Source: Penicillium oxalicum
Lineage: Eukaryota > Ascomycota > Eurotiomycetes > Eurotiales > Aspergillaceae
Assembly (NCBI RefSeq): GCF_001723175.1
Contig: NC_064652.1
Coordinates: forward strand, 992,001-1,056,000
Length of the DNA: 64,000 bases
Direction: 5' to 3'
In this document: positions 58,024-64,000 of the stretch, piece after piece
How positions within the stretch are numbered: the first letter of the stretch is position 1
How the letters are laid out: each line of letters starts with the position of its first letter
Program-made: the position numbers and the translations under genes
The notes under the pieces: generated by a model
Told to the model about the DNA's origin: nothing
What the model saw: only the letters and a program-made list of their open reading frames with translations
Databases searched by the model: none

Positions 58024-58144
58024 ATTCGCTATTTCTCTTCACATCAATCACTCCCAGCCCCCTCCAGCTCTATTTTATTGACTCTCCATCCGCCTTGCTT
58101 TATCTTAATCGTTTTTGCACACCTCTCTCGCATCAATCATCAAT

Positions 58145-59368
58145 ATGCCGTCATTCTTCAAGTATGCCGCCGTGGCTCTCGCTGCCGCCGCTCCCTTTGC
58201 CTCGGCGCAGACCTTCACCGACTGTGACCCGCTGAAGAAGACCTGCCCAGCCAATGCAGGCACGACAGAGACCAAGATGAACTTTGACTTCACCAAGCCC
58301 TCTGGTCTGAACAAGTGGAAGACCACGGCGGGCAAAGTTAATGCTGGCCCCAATGGTGCTGCTTTCACCGTTGCCCAGCAGGGTGATGCACCGACTATCG
58401 AGACCGACTTCTACATCTTCTATGGTGAGGTCTCGGTGACCATGCAGGCCGCCCCGGGCCAGGGTATTGTCAGCTCTATTGTCTTTGAGTCGGATGATCT
58501 GGATGAGATTGACTGGGTAAGGAATCCCTCAGGCCCAACCCGGTCATCACGATTCATTCCCCCTTATGATACCGCCAGGTCATGCTAATAGTCGAAATCA
58601 CAGGAGGCGCTTGGTGGTAACACTGCCCAGATTGAGACCAACTACTTTGGCAAGGGTGATACTACCACCTACAACCGGGACACCTGGCCCGCTGTGGCCA
58701 ACCCTCAGACTACCTTCCACACCTACACGGTGAACTGGCAGAAGGACAAGACAGTCTGGTCGATCGATGGCCAGGCCGTCCGCACTCTTCACTACTCGGA
58801 CGCCTCTGGCGGTTCTCGTTACCCTCAGACCCCCATGCGCGTTCGCCTCGGTGTCTGGGCTGGTGGTGATCCCCGCAACGGCAAGGGTACCATTGAGTGG
58901 GCTGGCGGTGCCACCGATTACTCCCAGGCTCCCTTCTCCATGTATGTCAAGTCGGTTTCCATCACCAACACCAACCCGGCCGACTCCTACACCTACACCG
59001 ACAACACTGGCTCCTCGGACAGCATCAAGATCAGCGGTGCGGGTGCCCTCAGTGAGACTTCCGTCTCCTCGGGCTCCGTGAGCGCAACCACCTCGAATGT
59101 CAGGTCCAAGTCCACTGCTACCGGTACCCACACCACCATGGCCACCACCGTCCAGACCTCTACTTCCAGCCAGGCCACCACTACTAGCTCTACCTCCACC
59201 GAGGGCTCTTCCAGCTCCAGCTCCTCTTCCGGATCTGCTTCTTCCAGCTCATCCTCCAGCTCGGCCACCCAGGCTGTCCCCTCTTACAACGCTGCTCCCA
59301 GTGTCATTGCCAGTTACCTCGGCCCAGTCTCCCTCCTGGGTCTCGTGACTGCTCTCCTCCAGCTGTAA
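58145..59368 (+). CDS. Crh-type (GH16) cell wall transglycosylase, GPI-anchored
   Basis: Links chitin to beta-glucan in the cell wall (Crh/Crf1 family). Exons 58145-58516 and 58604-59368 encode 378 residues. MPSFFKYAAVALAAAAPFAS is a signal peptide, cut before QTFTDCDPLKKTCP. The GH16 catalytic motif DEIDWE is split exactly by the intron after DEIDW. NYFGKGDTTTYNRDTW and WSIDGQAVRTLHYSD follow, then GGDPRNGKGTIEWAGG. The C-terminal third is Ser/Thr-rich (heavy O-glycosylation) and ends in hydrophobic YLGPVSLLGLVTALLQL, a GPI-anchor signal. It most resembles Aspergillus Crf1/CrhB proteins; which paralogue is not decidable here. Confidence 0.92.
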
Positions 59369-60993
59369 GAAGCCAAGAGGATAGCGCTGCAACCGGACTC
59401 TCGATTTGAACATTCTCCCTGTTACTTTGCTTGATATCATCGGTTTTTTTCCCCCAGCATTTTCTTGACACGCGCATACCCCCTCCCTAATCACGTCAGT
59501 ACATTGTCTCTCACGAATCAAAGCATACTGGGCTGGATCTGGGCTCTTGAACATGAGGGATGCATGCTTTTGTGTTTTTTTTTCCAACTTTCATCCTCAT
59601 GATGTATCTTTTTGATTCCCCCTTTTCTATCTCTTTTCTCCCCCATACAATCTTATTTCTTAGATATGGCAAAGACTCTTCATGATTTTGACTCTTCCTA
59701 CCCTTTGAATCTGATCTGGGATACAGCGGCTGCTTAGTCGCTTAATTCTCTTCTCCTTTTCCCTTGTCATAAAATCTCCTCCATCCAAAATGTATCTATC
59801 TAAACCACCCGCATAATTGACCCATTGTTTTTTTTTCTCCAAACCCTTGCAAACGATAATAACTCATCTCGCTTGCTCTATCTCGGCTATCAATAATATC
59901 GATTCAAGATTCGGGTTTTGCAATCATATCCAGACGCAAGGAGCACCCCCAGTCACGGTCAATGCTCCATCGCATACAGCATGCAGACTTTCATCTGACA
60001 CGGCGTCCCACCCAGACTCATTTCCCCCAACATCCTCCTTTGGTAAGCCTGCATGGGTACAAAAGCATAATGTGCCGCATCAACCCCCTCCCCCTTCTCC
60101 CCCTTGTCGAGCAGGGGGGGGGGGGGGACAAGAGGTCCGGGGACGATCTCAAAGCTTGTCTCACGGGATCCGAGACCCGTTCGCTCGGTCGGCATTTACT
60201 GCCGAATTTTGAACAACAGGGCGTGAAGTAGCTAGGTCTGTGCTATATCCTGTGTATACCCAGCACGACGGGATTAGAGCACGGGCTAGAAGGAAGGACT
60301 CTTGCGTCTGTATTTGTGGGGAGGATTTCTTTTCTCCTGGCGCTTTCGACTTTGTAGAGATGTTACGATATTGATATTCCCCTGTGAAGGGGATGAGGTC
60401 GGATGGGACGCCCGTTGAAGGTTTGATCATGATTGCAGGTGGAAATGGAACTACGAACCTAAGGCGTTATTCGGGGGCTTTGGAGAAGGTTCATCATGAT
60501 TGAAGAAAGATCGGGGGAGGGGGGGGGGGGACTCTTACACTCTGGCAGGGTTTAGGTTCTGTTATTAAATAGGGAATTTCATCGAAATGCAATTTTCATC
60601 GTCATTATTCATCGCTTTGTATGTCTCGTATACTGTCATAGTCTTGTGATCGACTTCAATACCTCCAATAAAGATCGACAAGAAGGAAAAAGGCAACCTT
60701 GAGCGGTACTCTGCGGGTGACTCTCCATGTACGGACCGGACCACACTCCGTTTGTGCAATTCAAGGGCCTCAAGAGAGAGAGAGAGAGAGGGAAAAAAGA
60801 AGGTGATGGTGCGAATGACACTTTGGTCAGACGTAGCCTTCATTAGTCTCTGCCGCGGGCAAAGATTACATTCAAGTAATCGCCGGAAAAGAAGACCTGG
60901 CCATCACTTCCTCCATAAACCCCCTTCCCCCCCAAATAGTCTCGCTCATTGATCTGTCAAAAATCGACTGACGCTCCACACGAGACAATCGGA
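59369..60993. other. Intergenic, Crh 3' region and convergent neighbour
   Basis: About 1.6 kb between convergent genes. It holds pyrimidine-rich 3' UTR sequence (59.6-59.9 kb), a 14-base G homopolymer (60114-60127), another G-rich run near 60512-60530, and a (GA)n microsatellite at about 60775-60790. No gene seen. Confidence 0.5.
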
Positions 60994-62526
60994 TCACCAA
61001 GGAAGATCCGATCGCGCCCGTTGTTCTTCACGCAATGCCCTGGCCAAGCGAGCGACTTCATCTGCAACGGCACGATGCTGTGTTGCGGCCAGTCTCAGTA
61101 GCGCAAGAGTACTAGTCGGTCTCTTTACCGATGCGGCATCACCAGAGGCCAAAGCATCGGCATCTGCCGATTGATCGCTCGGACGGGCACCGGATCCCGC
61201 GCCGAAAAGGCGGGCACTGAATGCGGCATAATTTGAAAGAGACTGTAAAAGACCTTCCGCACGAAACTTTGCTCCTCCATTAGGATCGAAATCCCCCCCG
61301 TCCATCCAGGCTCGTCGTGCCTCGCGTGAGACGATGCTCTCGATAGCCTCGAGATGATCATCCAAGGTGGCGAACCGCCCGCCGAGAGATTCAGCCTTGT
61401 TGCGCAATTGCGTCCGAAGACGATCCAAGTATTCACCGCGTCGGCGCAATTGCGCGGCGAATCTGGTATCGCGGGCGATTGAGGTCGCATCTCCGGATTC
61501 CATGGTGACCGGGGATGCTAAGAGACTGTCAGTGGCAGACCGGAGATCCGCACGCAACGAGTCGAATTCCCACGCGGCGGCCCGCAGGGCAGCTTCGCTG
61601 CCTTGAAATTCGAGATCCAAGGCGTTGCGAGCCTCTGGTAGGCTGGTTTGGAGGTTAGTTTGGAGTGTCGACAATGTGGACTCGCTGTCTTTGAGAACGT
61701 GCGAAAGGGGCATCAGGGTCGAAAGGGTGCTGGCGAAGATTGCTTGCAGTGTATGTTGTGTGGCGATGGTGGTTACTTCGCGAGGAAGAGCTTCGCCTTG
61801 TAGATGGAAAGGGGAGGATGGAAGGGGTCGTGGATGAAGCGCGATGCAGCTAGATGAATAGGTGGAATGGATGAAGGGTACGGCGCACAGAGCCGGGGCT
61901 TGATAAATGATTTCAGGCAAAACGAGGAGATGCATGATAAGAGTGATGAGAATCGTGTTGAGACCCAGGCGTAATCGTGTCTGCTGATTCCGGTAGAGCG
62001 ATGAGAACTGTGCGGATATGCTTGGTTTCCGATCGCCATGGCCTGACGTGGGCAGGCCCGATGGAGGTGCTTCCGCTTCCAGTTCCAGCCGCCTATTCAG
62101 ATTTTGAATTTTCTTGGAATCTGGTGTGATCTTGCGACGCTTTCTCATATGCGGGGAACTCTTGCCCGTGGATGGCACGTCGGGTGCCACCCAGGACGCC
62201 TCTGAGATGGGAACCTCGTAGAAGGAAGGCATGACGAGCTCTGGACCGGAAGAACCCCATGATGATGCAGAAGAGGCCAGCGACTCTGACAGTTCCTTCT
62301 CACGCTGGGATTGCGCTTTGGATGCATCTGGCGTTTGGCGTGTGTCGTTTGCCGTCTTGGCAGTATCGCGATTCTCCTCTACCCGGTCGCATGTTGTTTC
62401 TGAGCCGACAGGCTCAACAGTAGTTGCAGAGCTAGGCTTTTGTTCGTTGGTCAGGGTAGTCGATGCGATCACCCAGGATTCTCCTAGCCCCGAGGGATCT
62501 GGACTTTGCGGCGTTTGTGTTGACAT
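60994..62526 (-). CDS. Unrecognised protein with one membrane segment and coiled coils
   Basis: Single exon, 510 residues from ATG 62526 (MSTQTPQSPDPSGLGESWVI); the in-frame region upstream has no ATG. Residues 1-160 are disordered (Ser, Thr, Lys, Glu). Around residue 185-210 is a hydrophobic helix, LGLNTILITLIMHLLVLPEI, the probable membrane anchor. The C-terminal 260 residues are mostly helical with heptad-like repeats (ESTLSTLQTNLQTSLPEARN; LRRRGEYLDRLRTQLRNKAE). Basic LNRRLEL and RKRRKITPDSKK segments precede the membrane helix. I do not know the family; the layout (disordered head, single helix, coiled coil) fits an organelle- or nuclear-membrane tether. Confidence 0.7.
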   Translation of the reverse strand: MSTQTPQSPDPSGLGESWVIASTTLTNEQKPSSATTVEPVGSETTCDRVEENRDTAKTANDTRQTPDASKAQSQREKELSESLASSASSWGSSGPELVMPSFYEVPISEASWVAPDVPSTGKSSPHMRKRRKITPDSKKIQNLNRRLELEAEAPPSGLPTSGHGDRKPSISAQFSSLYRNQQTRLRLGLNTILITLIMHLLVLPEIIYQAPALCAVPFIHSTYSSSCIALHPRPLPSSPFHLQGEALPREVTTIATQHTLQAIFASTLSTLMPLSHVLKDSESTLSTLQTNLQTSLPEARNALDLEFQGSEAALRAAAWEFDSLRADLRSATDSLLASPVTMESGDATSIARDTRFAAQLRRRGEYLDRLRTQLRNKAESLGGRFATLDDHLEAIESIVSREARRAWMDGGDFDPNGGAKFRAEGLLQSLSNYAAFSARLFGAGSGARPSDQSADADALASGDAASVKRPTSTLALLRLAATQHRAVADEVARLARALREEQRARSDLPW

Positions 62527-63541
62527 GGCGACATGCGCATCTCGGAGAAGACACTCCAGGTGGAACCGCTTCCTTCCCGGTGCTGATAAGTGTGAAAAGA
62601 TTGGCTTCGCAAGCACTAGCTGCTACTAGACCCTATAAACCACCAATAGCCTCGGAAGGTCTGCAAATCCTCTGTTGATCTCCAAAGACTCGGATATGGG
62701 CGAAGGGATGAATGTTCAGGTGTCGCGCAACTGTACGCGCCGAGGGTGGGGCAGTCGATCATCTGGTGGCCCGCTTTGGGCCGATTGGATTCGCCGATTT
62801 GCAGATTCAGATCAGTTTGAGATGATTTGATCGGATCAGATTAGGCTGAATTAGACCAAGCTCTTTCGGACTCCAGCCGGGTCTCGAGCAGTCCATGGAA
62901 GAAAACAAAACCAAGGAATGACCTTCAACGAAGGCAGTTGCCTCATCAGGTCTGCAATCGGCTTACAGAATTTCCAGATTTCTTCCATGTAAGTGCATGT
63001 TGACCTTCGTCTCCCATCTGTAGTCTGAAGCCCTGACGGACAGTGAGCAAAGTTCTGTTGGAGCTGATTGATCTATTATAATGCCTTCCCCAAAACATCA
63101 AGTAAACCACATTCTGTCCTTAGTTGACGAGGCCTCAAGTCAACACTTAAGGCTAATTCGAGATAGTCTAAAGCTATATCACGCTGCCAACGGACGGAGA
63201 AGGGAATGCCTCTGGGTGATCCGAGGCTTTCCATCTGCCTTGAGTATATCTAATGACAACACGACACCAAGGAAACGTGCAGCAATCCAGAGCATAAGCT
63301 GAGTTCTGGTCAAATAATCTCAGGAAAAATTCAACCACAGCCACACTTAAATGCTGCTGCTCAAGTCAAATGGATCTCTCCACTCATGGGTGGACTCCGC
63401 TATCTAATCGCGGCTTATTGTGAAGGTTCCAGCGGGAAAAAAAAACGGGGTTACGGCTATCCTCTTCTTACAGTTCTGGTCGAACTCCAAATCTCCACAC
63501 AGCACAACCTCCAGACAAGCCGCTCCGCCGCCACGACCACG
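62527..63541. other. Divergent intergenic region, about 1 kb
   Basis: Lies between the start codons of two outward-facing genes and should carry both promoters. The middle has several near-repeats of GATCAGATT/GATTCAGATCAG around 62790-62860. A 73-codon frame at 63081-63302 is not convincing. Confidence 0.45.
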
Positions 63542-64000
63542 ATGCGCGCCGTCATTCGGCTACAGCCACGGTTGTTTGCCAGGCCTGCCATCCATGGAGT
63601 CGCGACTTGGTCCTCGGTCCGGTCACAATGGCTGTCCACAAGCGCGTCCCGTTCATGTTCATGCGCGGATGCGGCCAACGGCCGACCGACCAAAGAGGCG
63701 CCCTTCCCCCCTCCGAATGACCATCGAGCTCTGGGAACCAGCCTGGAGCTGTTTGCTACATCCAACTACAGTCCTGGCTCCCCGCTCTTCCTGCCGAGTG
63801 GAACGCACGTCATCAACAAGCTCATCTCCTTCCTCCGCACGCAGTACCTGCAGTACGGCTTCCGCGAAGTCCTCACCCCGACGATCTATAAACAGTCCCT
63901 GTGGGAAATCTCAGGCCATTGGCAAAATTACAAGGATGATATGTACGAGGTGACGGGTCGCGGCGCGACGGGCGCGACGGAGGGCGAGATTGGAGAGGAT
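63542..64000 (+). CDS. Threonyl-tRNA synthetase, mitochondrial type (3' partial)
   Basis: Charges mitochondrial tRNA-Thr. The first 153 residues are present; the gene runs off the right edge. MRAVIRLQPRLFARPAIHGV is an Arg-rich presequence, with no acidic residue in the first 20. Then DHRALGTSLELFATSNYSPG and SPLFLPSGTHVINKLISFLR (class II synthetase opening), EVLTPTIYKQSLWEISGHWQ and NYKDDMYEV, the motif-2-region hallmarks of ThrRS. The N-terminal TGS/editing domains of the cytosolic enzyme are absent, as in fungal Mst1-type mitochondrial forms. Confidence 0.9.
   Translation, partial: MRAVIRLQPRLFARPAIHGVATWSSVRSQWLSTSASRSCSCADAANGRPTKEAPFPPPNDHRALGTSLELFATSNYSPGSPLFLPSGTHVINKLISFLRTQYLQYGFREVLTPTIYKQSLWEISGHWQNYKDDMYEVTGRGATGATEGEIGED

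Larger units (their letters stand above)
54014..58144. other. Long intergenic stretch (4.1 kb)
   Basis: No convincing gene. It includes runs of C near 54181, G near 55231, and 17 T at 56290-56306. Frames at 54379-54888 (possible kinase relic, listed separately) and 56750-57301 (183 codons, no known domain) are the only longer ones. The last ~200 bases are the Crh gene promoter. Confidence 0.45.

Overview
The window looks like a contig piece from a filamentous ascomycete, most likely Eurotiales (Aspergillus/Penicillium type). Genes carry short GT-AG introns (about 40-120 nt) with CTAAC/CTAAT-like branch sites. The families are typical of that group: a CrnA/NrtA nitrate transporter, L-arabinitol 4-dehydrogenase (LadA), an AgdC-type GH31 alpha-glucosidase, a Crh (GH16) wall transglycosylase and the Fta4 kinetochore protein. 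Gene models were built by hand from splice sites and reading frames. No database search was possible, so family names rest on remembered motifs.

Layout. 1-15.2 kb is a dense core region: nitrate transporter (5' cut by the window edge), L-rhamnose mutarotase, histidine phosphatase, ribosomal protein L5, a HAD-like protein, Fta4, an unrecognised coiled-coil protein with an unresolved frame change, and a long leucine-rich-repeat protein. 15.2-21 kb is gene-poor and partly AT-rich, and holds three near-identical tRNA-Gly(UCC) genes, each with an apparent 8-nt intron. 21-29.6 kb is accessory in character: an ABC-F ATPase gene with one GC-AG intron, a decayed coiled-coil gene, a decayed pogo/Fot1-type transposase, a PD-(D/E)XK-like protein and a fungal orphan, with inverted repeats at the right end. 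29.9-44.5 kb is core again: MoaA and MoaC modules of molybdenum cofactor synthesis, NOC2 and VPS28 (divergent), an EFM2/FAM86-type methyltransferase, a DUF829/PaxU-like protein, a small secreted or anchored protein, ROK1 helicase and ATP synthase subunit g. 44.5-64 kb alternates long intergenic stretches with LadA, AgdC-type alpha-glucosidase, Crh1-type enzyme, a membrane coiled-coil protein and the start of a mitochondrial threonyl-tRNA synthetase.

Functional links. Nitrate uptake and molybdenum cofactor synthesis serve the same pathway, since nitrate reductase is a Moco enzyme. NOC2, ROK1 and RPL5 are all ribosome biogenesis or ribosome components. LadA, rhamnose mutarotase and alpha-glucosidase are plant-sugar catabolism genes, but they are scattered and do not form a cluster. 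I found no secondary-metabolite cluster, CRISPR array or rRNA.

The points most worth a second look are: the MoaA/MoaC locus, where a predicted intron would remove the MoaA C-terminal Gly-Gly and stop and fuse the two modules in frame; the tRNA-Gly trio with diverged 8-nt introns; the NOC2 start, which reads correctly only with a one-base shift in an A-run; and the 23.7-29.6 kb relic island.
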